A stretch of 10,192 bases of DNA from assembly GCA_041493205.1 (NCBI GenBank), contig JBGPYM010000102.1, positions 1 through 10,192 on the forward strand, read 5' to 3'. Source of the DNA: JBGPYM01 sp041493205 (lineage in GTDB: Bacteria > Bacteroidota > Ignavibacteria > UBA10030 > UBA6906). The notes beneath the pieces were generated by a model that saw nothing but the letters and a program-made list of their open reading frames with translations, did not search any database and had not been told where the DNA came from. The position numbers and the translations under genes are program-made. Below, piece after piece: positions 1 to 6,624 of this stretch (position 1 is the first letter of the stretch; each line of letters opens with the position of its first letter).

Positions 1-758
1 CCAAGTTCCCGGACGATCACGCGCACCTGGTCTGCCAGGAGGGCGGCGGCATCATGCAATATTGCGAGACCGACGAGGTCGCCGGCAGCGGCCGCATCAA
101 GAACGAGGGGAGCAATCGAAGGGATATCCAGATTTCCGCGGTAGACGGAGGCGATGACCGCCTCACGGGTGGACCATTCAAACCGGGCAGCGAGTGTCTC
201 GCGGAGCGAACCGGCGCTTTCTCTTCCGTCAAAGTCCCGCGTGATCGCCCTGATCGCCCGCAGGCCGAGATCGTATCCGCTCCCTTCATCACCGAGCGTT
301 CTCCCCCAGCCGCCGACACGCCTGATTTCTCCCCCAGATGTTTTGCCGATGACAATCGAGCCGGTGCCTGCGATCACGACGACGCCCGGACCCCCGCCAA
401 AGGCCCCTTCAAGCGCGATTCTTGCGTCGGACTCAATGGTGATGGGGATGTGTCCACCGCCTTCCGGCGAGAGAGAGGTGTGTATCGCATCGACAAGTGC
501 CTTGCGCTCCCCGTCTCCCCCCGCGCCTGCGAGGCCGATGACGGCTGCATCGATGTCGCCCGGCGACCGGCCCGCCTCCCGGCAGCATGCGAGAATGAGT
601 GAGGCAAGGTTGCCCGCAGCAGGGCCGGTCCCGATCACATTCTGATTCGAGCCGCCAACGAGACCGCGCGCAAGAACCACTCCCCCGGCATCCGTCAGGA
701 GTCCAAGCGATTTCGTCCCTCCTCCGTCGATCCCGAGGACAAGTGGGGATTTCTTCAT
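1..758 (-). CDS. BadF/BadG/BcrA/BcrD-family sugar kinase, probably N-acetylglucosamine or N-acetylmuramic acid kinase (3' part missing)
   Basis: The gene starts at ATG 756-758 and runs off the left edge, so 252 complete residues are visible, roughly three quarters of the usual 310-330. The N-terminus carries the ASKHA phosphate-1 loop GIDGGGTKS (residues 9-17). A second nucleotide-binding segment, AGTGSIV, lies at 130-136. It is followed by the BadF hallmark GGWGRTLGDEGSGYDLG at 149-165. No signal peptide is visible, so it should be cytoplasmic. Relatives include eukaryotic NAGK and the clostridial MurNAc/GlcNAc kinase MurK used in wall salvage. A role phosphorylating amino sugars freed from murein fits the neighbours but the substrate is inferred. 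The BadF family also contains activators of 2-hydroxyacyl-CoA dehydratases, but the GlcNAc-kinase-like motifs and the absence of any dehydratase argue against that. No Shine-Dalgarno is seen; the start is set by the family N-terminus. Confidence 0.88.
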   Translation of the reverse strand, partial: MKKSPLVLGIDGGGTKSLGLLTDAGGVVLARGLVGGSNQNVIGTGPAAGNLASLILACCREAGRSPGDIDAAVIGLAGAGGDGERKALVDAIHTSLSPEGGGHIPITIESDARIALEGAFGGGPGVVVIAGTGSIVIGKTSGGEIRRVGGWGRTLGDEGSGYDLGLRAIRAITRDFDGRESAGSLRETLAARFEWSTREAVIASVYRGNLDIPSIAPLVLDAAAAGDLVGLAILHDAAALLADQVRVIVREL

Positions 759-825
759 GCGGTAATGCGGAGTGAGTGGCACGTATCCCGGCGGACACCG
801 TAAAGCAGTGCGTGATGCATTTTTC

Positions 826-854
826 AATGTATCGAAAGAGCGAATGACAATCAA
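826..854 (-). promoter_or_regulatory. Possible sigma70-like promoter in front of the sugar kinase
   Basis: The 101-nt gap between the DUF5683-like gene and the kinase holds TTGATT (854-849), a 17-nt spacer and TACATT (831-826) on the minus strand. Each hexamer matches the classical consensus at 4 of 6 positions. This would give a leader of about 60 nt before the kinase ATG. The rest of the gap shows no convincing terminator, riboswitch or ORF. The match is weak and many Bacteroidota promoters do not follow this consensus, so this is only a candidate. Confidence 0.25.
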
Positions 855-859
855 CGAAC

Positions 860-1375
860 TCAGAAGGTAATGACAAGAAGGGCGCCCGGTCCCCGGGCGC
901 TCAGAGCGAGATCGATCGTCACTGCCGTGCGGCTGGAGTCGAACCGTAGAAAGTGTGTGTGCGATTCCTCAGGGCGCGCGTTTTCGCGACGAGCTGCAAA
1001 CGGGGCGTCGATAAGGGCGTACAGATAGACTGCTCCGACAAAGCAGACCGACGCCCATCCGCCTGCCCTGATGGATGTATGCGTAGCACCTATATCGGAC
1101 CCGATGACGGCCCCGATCCCTGCAATGAACAGACCTCCGAGCACGCCCCCCTTGACGGTTTCCCCCGCGTAGACATGCCCCAGCCCGGGGAGAATCACGG
1201 AGAACGCGCCGGCGAGTTCAGGGTTCTTCCGGTCAACCGGGGACGGCTGCACGGTGAGACCCGAATCAGCACGGGCGGCACTCTCATGGAGTGCTTCGCC
1301 CCCGGGTGCCAGAGGGGGTGCAAGCGCAACGGCTATGAAGAGTACAATCACACTGTGAAAGATGGGCGCTTTCAT
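860..1375 (-). CDS. Small exported membrane protein resembling DUF5683
   Basis: This encodes 171 residues. The start is the ATG at 1373-1375, which overlaps the amidase stop as ATGA and gives a clean signal peptide (MKAPIFHSVIVLFIAVALAP); a longer in-frame reading from 1483 would only translate the amidase tail out of frame. A central block at about 51-75 (NPELAGAFSVILPGLGHVYA, then GETVKGG) matches the P-x-x-A-x-x-x-S-x-x-L-P-G-x-G-x-x-Y-x-G pattern of DUF5683 and related TM2-like proteins. It is followed by two hydrophobic stretches at about 78-95 and 105-123. The tail (130-171) is predicted to lie outside the membrane and has no motif I recognise. The 4-nt overlap implies translational coupling to the amidase. 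Function is unknown; DUF5683-like proteins are common small membrane proteins in this lineage. Family assignment is by motif only. Confidence 0.72.
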   Translation of the reverse strand: MKAPIFHSVIVLFIAVALAPPLAPGGEALHESAARADSGLTVQPSPVDRKNPELAGAFSVILPGLGHVYAGETVKGGVLGGLFIAGIGAVIGSDIGATHTSIRAGGWASVCFVGAVYLYALIDAPFAARRENARPEESHTHFLRFDSSRTAVTIDLALSARGPGALLVITF

Positions 1376-3888
1376 CGGACGAGCATCATTTTGTTTACCG
1401 CCACAAACCGGACACCCCCCCTCTCGCCGGTCACATACATACGGAGAAAATAGACCCCGCTGCTGACTCCCTGCGCGTTCCATGTCACGGAATAGTTCCC
1501 GGCCGGATGTCGCTCCGTGCCAAGCGACGTTACATGTCGCCCGAGCAGATCGTACACGTCGAGCGACACCACCGCCTCTTCCGGAAGTGCGTACGTTACT
1601 GCTGTCGACGGGTTGAACGGATTCGGGTAGTTCGCGAAGAGTGCAAATTCCTTCGGGAGCGCCCCGGGAGATTTATCAACGCCGACAACGACTTCCTGTG
1701 CCAGCTGAATCTGGTCGAGGACGATGCGGCCGCCCGGCGCACTGAGGCCCGGGACGTAGCGGAGGTGAATACCGTCAAATCGCAATGTGCCTTCCAGAAT
1801 GCGGTTGCCGACCCAGGAGCCGACAGAATCATTTTCCATATCCCATTCCACCATTCTCCACCCCACCCAGTCGATGGTGTACCAGGGGCTCACCTCCTTG
1901 TTGACCGGCGTACCGGCGGGAAACGCATCGACGCTGTCTTCGACGGCAAAACGGAACTGGTTCTTTCCGCCGTCGCCGTTTACATAGGCCTGGAGCACTG
2001 TCCCTTTTTTCGTCCAGTGCACCGACTTTGCAGGCGCGCTGCCAAGGGGGGGCAGCCGGAGGAGCCAGTCGGACGCGCTGGTCCGCCAGGCAAACTGGAG
2101 GATGCCGGCGCCTCCGTTCGGCGTGACAGCCGGGTAACGTGGCGCCACGGCCGCAGCGAACGTTGCGCTGTCGAGCCCGGTGGTCCCGCTTGCGCTGCCG
2201 GGTACTGCCCATTGCAGCGGTGAAGCGTCAAGCGAATCGATTGTGAGAATGGTCCGGGGAATCGCGCCGACGGAGAACGTCCAGAGGACGGGCGTCGACG
2301 GAGGAATGGCATTTCCCGCAATATCTTTGACGCCGCTGACCCGCACGGTGTATGACGCGCCCGGGGCAAGGCCGGCCGTGGGGTACATGGCAACCGACCC
2401 CCGGCCGTTCACTTCCGTATACTCCAGCGTTTTCGACTGGATGAGGCCTCCGACTTTCACGACGGCAAAATTCGACGAAAGTACCGTTGCCGGGTTCAGC
2501 GGCTCGTCGAATGTGATCGTGATGCAATGGAACGCCGATGCCACCGTCGCGCCGGAATCCGGATACCGGGTGATGATCCGGGGGGGTGCGACATCCATCA
2601 CCCTGGTTCTGAAGTGGAGGAAATACGGATCACCGGGATTTCCGTCACCGTTTCCGTCGATCCGCAATCCCCCGGTGCTGGCAGCCACAGTGTCGAGCGT
2701 GATGACAAAGCTGACCGGCATCGGCAATGGCGAAGACGGAGTGAATCGTGCGTTCGAATTGCCGGATCCCCAGGTGAGCGTTCCCGTCACCGGCGGTGCG
2801 ATCAAGAAGGCAGCGCGTACCGACGCCGTATCCATGACGCGCGAGAAATAGAGGTCCACGGGCATGGTGGGGGTGAAGGATGTGTCACCATCGGCAGGTG
2901 ATGAGAGTACAACGCGGGGCGCCGCGAACGATTCGAGAGTCCGGTCGGCAAAGACGGTCGCCCCCGGGGCAACCGCGAGCTGCACGGAATCGGGCCTGTA
3001 TCCCGGTGTTTCGAACCTGACCGTGTACGTGCCGGGTGGCAGGCTGTCAAACATGAAGAACCCGTTGTTGTATGAATCGCCGGCATACAGCCTGCCGGCG
3101 GGGAGAAGGCGGACCCGGGTTTGATTTATCGCTGCGCCGCCGGCAATGTCGGTCTGGATTCCCGCAATGATGCCGAGCGTGTCCGCCGGAGCAAAGAAGT
3201 ACTGCATGAAGGCTTTGCGGATCGCATAGGCCTCCATTTTCCGGTAGTCATCGTTCATCAACCGTCGGGTTTCCGGGTAGAAATCGTGAAACGATCCCTC
3301 CGACAGCTCGCCGGGCATCGCCAGACCGCTGAGCACGCCGAGGTTGAAACCCACGCCGGGGCCTCCGTAGAACGTATAATCAAGCCATGTGCTTGTGGTG
3401 GACGTCCTCAGGGCATTGTGAATGGACGGACCGATCACATCCGACATCGTCACCGCTTCGGGAAACGCGGCCGTTCTCGTCGGGATGTTCTCCTTCACCA
3501 GCATCAACGTGTAATTGATCGACGTATTGACGCCCCCTGCGGCATTGCTGTGAATGGAGTGAAACCAGTTCACATTGTTGTTGTTGGCAAGCGTCCAGCG
3601 CGCGGTCAGACTCGGCTCGTCGCCGTTGGGATAATCGTTGGTTGTCCGGGTGAGTATCACCCACGCGCCGCGTGCCTCCAGGAGGGCTTTCAGGTGCACA
3701 GCTTTCTGGAAGTTGCTTTCCGACTCCCAGAAGTCCACGCCCGGATCGGGATTGACCAGCCGGTCATTGGCGGGGTCATGCCCTCCGTGGCCCGGGTCAA
3801 TACAGAACTTCAGGCCGGTGAGGCCCTGCGACCAGGCGCCGGTGGTCGCAGACAGGAGCAGGAGGATTGCCCAAAAAGTCCGTTTCAC
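1372..3888 (-). CDS. Secreted multidomain N-acetylmuramoyl-L-alanine amidase (Amidase_3) with T9SS C-terminal sorting domain
   Basis: The 838-residue protein begins at a GTG (3888-3886) with a Sec signal peptide (cleavage near WSQ, residue 20). Residues 25-232 form a zinc amidase that should cut the MurNAc-L-Ala bond of peptidoglycan. The likely zinc ligands are H34 (DPGHGG), E55 (WESESNF) and H113 (SIHSNA), with catalytic E197 (LSEGSF). Then come a carboxypeptidase-regulatory-like domain (about 236-318), two Big_5-type Ig-like domains (about 323-430 and 433-540), a beta-rich segment that I cannot assign (about 543-735), and a C-terminal domain (745-838) with YPNPFNPST, VYDLLGR, SSGVYFLRM and final KMMLVR. 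The last is the type A sorting signal of T9SS, so the enzyme is expected on the cell surface or outside the cell. It overlaps the propeller gene upstream by GTGA and the DUF5683-like gene downstream by ATGA. The hydrolase call is firm; substrate (own wall or foreign murein) is open. Confidence 0.92.
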   Translation of the reverse strand: MKRTFWAILLLLSATTGAWSQGLTGLKFCIDPGHGGHDPANDRLVNPDPGVDFWESESNFQKAVHLKALLEARGAWVILTRTTNDYPNGDEPSLTARWTLANNNNVNWFHSIHSNAAGGVNTSINYTLMLVKENIPTRTAAFPEAVTMSDVIGPSIHNALRTSTTSTWLDYTFYGGPGVGFNLGVLSGLAMPGELSEGSFHDFYPETRRLMNDDYRKMEAYAIRKAFMQYFFAPADTLGIIAGIQTDIAGGAAINQTRVRLLPAGRLYAGDSYNNGFFMFDSLPPGTYTVRFETPGYRPDSVQLAVAPGATVFADRTLESFAAPRVVLSSPADGDTSFTPTMPVDLYFSRVMDTASVRAAFLIAPPVTGTLTWGSGNSNARFTPSSPLPMPVSFVITLDTVAASTGGLRIDGNGDGNPGDPYFLHFRTRVMDVAPPRIITRYPDSGATVASAFHCITITFDEPLNPATVLSSNFAVVKVGGLIQSKTLEYTEVNGRGSVAMYPTAGLAPGASYTVRVSGVKDIAGNAIPPSTPVLWTFSVGAIPRTILTIDSLDASPLQWAVPGSASGTTGLDSATFAAAVAPRYPAVTPNGGAGILQFAWRTSASDWLLRLPPLGSAPAKSVHWTKKGTVLQAYVNGDGGKNQFRFAVEDSVDAFPAGTPVNKEVSPWYTIDWVGWRMVEWDMENDSVGSWVGNRILEGTLRFDGIHLRYVPGLSAPGGRIVLDQIQLAQEVVVGVDKSPGALPKEFALFANYPNPFNPSTAVTYALPEEAVVSLDVYDLLGRHVTSLGTERHPAGNYSVTWNAQGVSSGVYFLRMYVTGERGGVRFVAVNKMMLVR

Positions 3889-4808
3889 CGCCCGGTCTCC
3901 GCATACCGCAGGAGAATGATTGCGCCTTCCAGCGTACTGCAGACGATCAGGTCATCGACAGGCGAACAGCGGGGGTACATCTCCGTCCTTCCGGCCGTCG
4001 ACGTGAGGGGCGCGGTCAATTTCCCGTCGGGAGAAACGCAGGCAATGTCAGAGCCGGTGATTCTGTGTCCGTCATCCCGATCGTCCATATAGATGAGCCA
4101 CCGGCCGTCCCGTGTCCAGACGGCTGCATCGCGCCGCCCGATCCGGAGCGGATGACTGCCGTCAGCCTCCGCAACAAACGAACCCCGTTCCATGTCCTGC
4201 GCGACGAGTCTGTCGCCGCCGGGGGCAAGGGCGGGCCAGATGTACCTGCCGTCGCCTCCGAGGGGATCGAGGAGAACCCTCACGCCGTCACGGAGAAGGA
4301 GGATCTTGTTCTCCTCAACGCCAAGGAGCAGCACACCGTGCCGGGAGTTGTCCGTCATGCCGGTGACCCGTCCGCTGATGCTGTAGACGGCATCACTCCG
4401 CGCAAATGATGGCAGCGCCGCATCGGGCGCGGAGTCCAGAACGACCTCGCTGTTGTCGGCGAGGTTTTTCACGACCGCCTCCTGGATGCGGGAATGTGCG
4501 GTGGCATGCGCCACGGTCCGCCGGTACGTTATCCGCGTGCCATCGGAAGAGATGGAGAACCCGTACCCCGATTGAGGATCCGACGTCACCAACCGCACGC
4601 TGTGCGTCCGCACGGAATACTCCCAGATGCCGTTGAACTCACTCGTTGTGTAAAACACGGACGCGCCGTCCGGCGACCATTGCGGCATTGACCACCGATG
4701 TTCTGAGCCGAGGGGCAGCACCTCGGTGCTCACGATGCCCGGCTGACCTGACGCCACACGGAATCCGGCGGCCAGCACCCACAGCAGGAGAAACAGTCGT
4801 TGCATCAT
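3885..4808 (-). CDS. Exported PD40/TolB-like beta-propeller protein
   Basis: This encodes 307 residues from the ATG at 4806-4808. A GTG at 4838 is in frame, but it would put ten polar residues in front of the signal peptide, so the ATG is preferred. The signal peptide is MMQRLFLLLWVLAAGFRVASG, with probable cleavage before QPG. The mature part contains at least five PD40-type blades of the W-S-P-D-G kind: WSPDGASVFYTT (44-55), FSISSDGTRITY (84-95), WPALAPGGDRLVA (191-203), VWTRDGRWLIYMDD (230-243) and CSPVDDLIVCS (281-291). Such propellers act as periplasmic or surface binding scaffolds, as in TolB; no catalytic motif is visible. The gene shares GTGA with the amidase start, so the two products are probably made in fixed ratio and may work together, which is an inference. 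It could also simply be a sugar- or protein-binding accessory. Domain assignment is good, partner unknown. Confidence 0.8.
   Translation of the reverse strand: MMQRLFLLLWVLAAGFRVASGQPGIVSTEVLPLGSEHRWSMPQWSPDGASVFYTTSEFNGIWEYSVRTHSVRLVTSDPQSGYGFSISSDGTRITYRRTVAHATAHSRIQEAVVKNLADNSEVVLDSAPDAALPSFARSDAVYSISGRVTGMTDNSRHGVLLLGVEENKILLLRDGVRVLLDPLGGDGRYIWPALAPGGDRLVAQDMERGSFVAEADGSHPLRIGRRDAAVWTRDGRWLIYMDDRDDGHRITGSDIACVSPDGKLTAPLTSTAGRTEMYPRCSPVDDLIVCSTLEGAIILLRYAETGR
3897..3900 (-). promoter_or_regulatory. Ribosome binding site supporting the GTG start of the amidase
   Basis: On the minus strand GGAG lies eight nucleotides upstream of the GTG at 3888-3886, inside the end of the propeller gene. 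Together with the signal peptide that begins right there (MKRTFWAILLLL) and the GTGA overlap, it fixes this non-ATG start. Confidence 0.5.
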
Positions 4809-4850
4809 GTCGTTCGTTTCCGTCGTCCTGGTTTTCACCCCCCGGAGGGG

Positions 4851-4879
4851 AATGTAATATCGGGAAATCCTGTTGAAAA
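4851..4879 (-). promoter_or_regulatory. Possible sigma70-like promoter before the propeller-amidase genes
   Basis: The 88-nt gap upstream of the propeller gene has TTTTCA (4879-4874), a 17-nt spacer and TACATT (4856-4851) on the minus strand, about 43 nt before the preferred ATG. Just downstream CCCCTCCGGGG (about 4840-4850) could form a very short GC hairpin without a T-run, so it is not a convincing terminator. The match is weak, but this is one of only two gaps in the cluster where a promoter would fit. Confidence 0.25.
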
Positions 4880-4896
4880 ATCCTGGGGGGGGAGTG

Positions 4897-6624
4897 TCAG
4901 TTGCTTTTCGGGAGCTTCCATTCCGCGGGAAGCCCCTCCAGCCATTCTGCCATGAACGTCTGAACCACCTGATCGTGCTCCACGCTGGTGGGAGTCATGG
5001 ACCAACGGCTTCCTGCTGCGGCGACCGATGCTGCGACATCGGCATGTTGTTGTGCGAGGTGTGCGCTATAGGCGGCCCTGATGATGCCGTTCCCCTTCAG
5101 CAGCCAGTCGCGGAAGTATTCATGCTGGCCGTAGAGCGCGTCAAACAGGAACACATGGGTGATGCGGTCCCCCAATCCTCCGCGGGCCAGCGAAAACGCC
5201 GCAGGCCGGTATCCCCCGCTGTGCGCCGCAATAATCACCCTGGCAACTCGTGCGGAAGGCGTGATCCGCTCCTGTGTCATCGTCGCAAGGACATCGTCCA
5301 CCAGCCGGCGGAATCCCCCTTCGTCCTCCATCTTTCCTCCGAACGAATCCCGTGCCCTGTACGGTCCCTGCGGAATGACGAGCAGCGCGTTGATTCTTTT
5401 CGCGATCATCGCCTGGGGGATGAGGTAATGCTCCAGCACACCCAGATTGTCGTTCTGGTGGCCGTGAAAGTGGACGATCACGTTTGTTCCTTCCGGAGTT
5501 GCGGTCAGTCCTTCCGGAACAAACACGACGATGCTGCTGTCGGCGTAGTGGGGAAAGTACGGATAGGCCGTACCGTCCCCCGTCGTGTACCCGCTGGCGC
5601 GTTCACGATGCGGGAACGGCGCGGCGGGAGACCGGTAGATTCCCCACGTGCCCCCCGGGAACCGCGTCCAGTCGACGTCCGCGGGTTTCCCGTTCCCCCG
5701 GTCGTCACCGTGCATCCCGGTAAAATGATTCCAGACCGCGCGGGCGACATGTGCGCCGAGCAGGACGGCGTCGTTATTCGCGTCGTCCCTGTGATCGGGA
5801 GATTTATCGATGAACACCGCAATGGCAAAGTTCACCCTGTCGGAGAGGACAAGCCCGACATCCGCCTTGACTTCCTCGATGCTTCCCGTCTTATGTGCCA
5901 CCGTCAGATTCCGGCATTCCCCGGCAGGGAGAAAGCGGGGGATCATCGTATCATAAAACTGATTGCCGAGGATGTCCAGCATCGAAGTGCATGCCGCGGA
6001 ATCAACGAGCGTGTGCGCATGAAGTTGTTCGAGGAGCCGGACCATGTCCGCAGGGGTGGTCACGCCGATGCCATACCGCATCGCTTCCGGCGTCCGCGGT
6101 TTCGTTTCCCACGAATAAAGGCGGTTGAGCAGGCGCGTGTTGTTCAGTCCCCTGCTCAGGAGGAAGTCGTTGACCACCTTCAGGCGCGCCTCGTGCGTGG
6201 GCGCAAGCCGGTCCAGAACGAGGTTTGTCGCCGTGTTGTCGCTCATCGTGATCATGAGCGTGACGGCATTGCCCAGCGTCAGGGACGCGCCGCCGGAGAG
6301 GAACTGCAGAATGCCGGAGCCGGGCTTTTTCTCCTCTTCGGTCAGGATGATACGGGTTGCAGGGTCGATCAGTCCCTTCGCGGCACAATCGAAATAGGCC
6401 GCCATCACGGGGAGTTTGATGACGCTCGCGGTGGGAAATCGTTCATCAGCGTTGTACGAAACGGTTTCACCCGTCCCGAGGTTCTTCGCCATCACGCCGA
6501 GCGTGCCGCCGTAGCGTGCGTGGAACGCCCGGATGTCCTCCAGGACTCCCGCACCGGCAGGCCGGAGAGCACAGAGCACGCCGGCCAGGACCAGAAGGAG
6601 TCTGTTCAGACCTTGATGAACCAT
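4897..6624 (-). CDS. Fusion of class A beta-lactamase-like serine hydrolase and alpha/beta-hydrolase-like domain
   Basis: The 575-residue protein starts at ATG 6624-6622, with GGAAGA four nucleotides upstream and a signal peptide (MVHQGLNRLLLVLAGVLCAL). The open frame continues upstream to 7080, but that part only reads the acetyltransferase gene out of frame. Residues 28-303 are a penicillin-binding/class A fold with S67-x-x-K70 (ASVIK), S128-D129-N130 and K245-T246-G247. The omega-loop region (165-195) keeps TRL and TTPADM flanks but has no clear E-x-x-L-N. After a linker (about 304-360), residues 361-565 look like an alpha/beta hydrolase: VIVHFHGHQ strand and oxyanion region (382-390), nucleophile elbow AAHSGGY (S469), acid candidate D496 (LFDALYG) and H550 (VEHDQVV). 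It overlaps the acetyltransferase end by 19 nt. It may be a beta-lactamase, a DD- or LD-peptidase-like enzyme or an esterase/amidase pair; the position among murein genes favours a wall-derived substrate. Catalytic residues are assigned by motif only. Confidence 0.85.
   Translation of the reverse strand: MVHQGLNRLLLVLAGVLCALRPAGAGVLEDIRAFHARYGGTLGVMAKNLGTGETVSYNADERFPTASVIKLPVMAAYFDCAAKGLIDPATRIILTEEEKKPGSGILQFLSGGASLTLGNAVTLMITMSDNTATNLVLDRLAPTHEARLKVVNDFLLSRGLNNTRLLNRLYSWETKPRTPEAMRYGIGVTTPADMVRLLEQLHAHTLVDSAACTSMLDILGNQFYDTMIPRFLPAGECRNLTVAHKTGSIEEVKADVGLVLSDRVNFAIAVFIDKSPDHRDDANNDAVLLGAHVARAVWNHFTGMHGDDRGNGKPADVDWTRFPGGTWGIYRSPAAPFPHRERASGYTTGDGTAYPYFPHYADSSIVVFVPEGLTATPEGTNVIVHFHGHQNDNLGVLEHYLIPQAMIAKRINALLVIPQGPYRARDSFGGKMEDEGGFRRLVDDVLATMTQERITPSARVARVIIAAHSGGYRPAAFSLARGGLGDRITHVFLFDALYGQHEYFRDWLLKGNGIIRAAYSAHLAQQHADVAASVAAAGSRWSMTPTSVEHDQVVQTFMAEWLEGLPAEWKLPKSN

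Noticed and set aside
433..876. 147-codon minus-strand frame over the sugar kinase start
   Set aside because: It is out of frame with the kinase, whose GIDGGGTKS and GDEGSGYDLG motifs are unmistakable; the translation is mostly arginine and has no family features.
1507..2223. 238-codon plus-strand frame opposite the amidase C-terminal half
   Set aside because: The antisense gene encodes Ig-like and T9SS domains with family-like motifs; the plus-strand reading has none.
3121..4092. 323-codon plus-strand open frame opposite the amidase and propeller
   Set aside because: Arginine-, valine- and histidine-rich translation without motifs, lying antisense across two real genes and their overlap.
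4838..4850. CCCCTCCGGGG as an intrinsic terminator
   Set aside because: The stem is four base pairs with a three-base loop and is not followed by a T-run on the minus strand, so termination there is unlikely.
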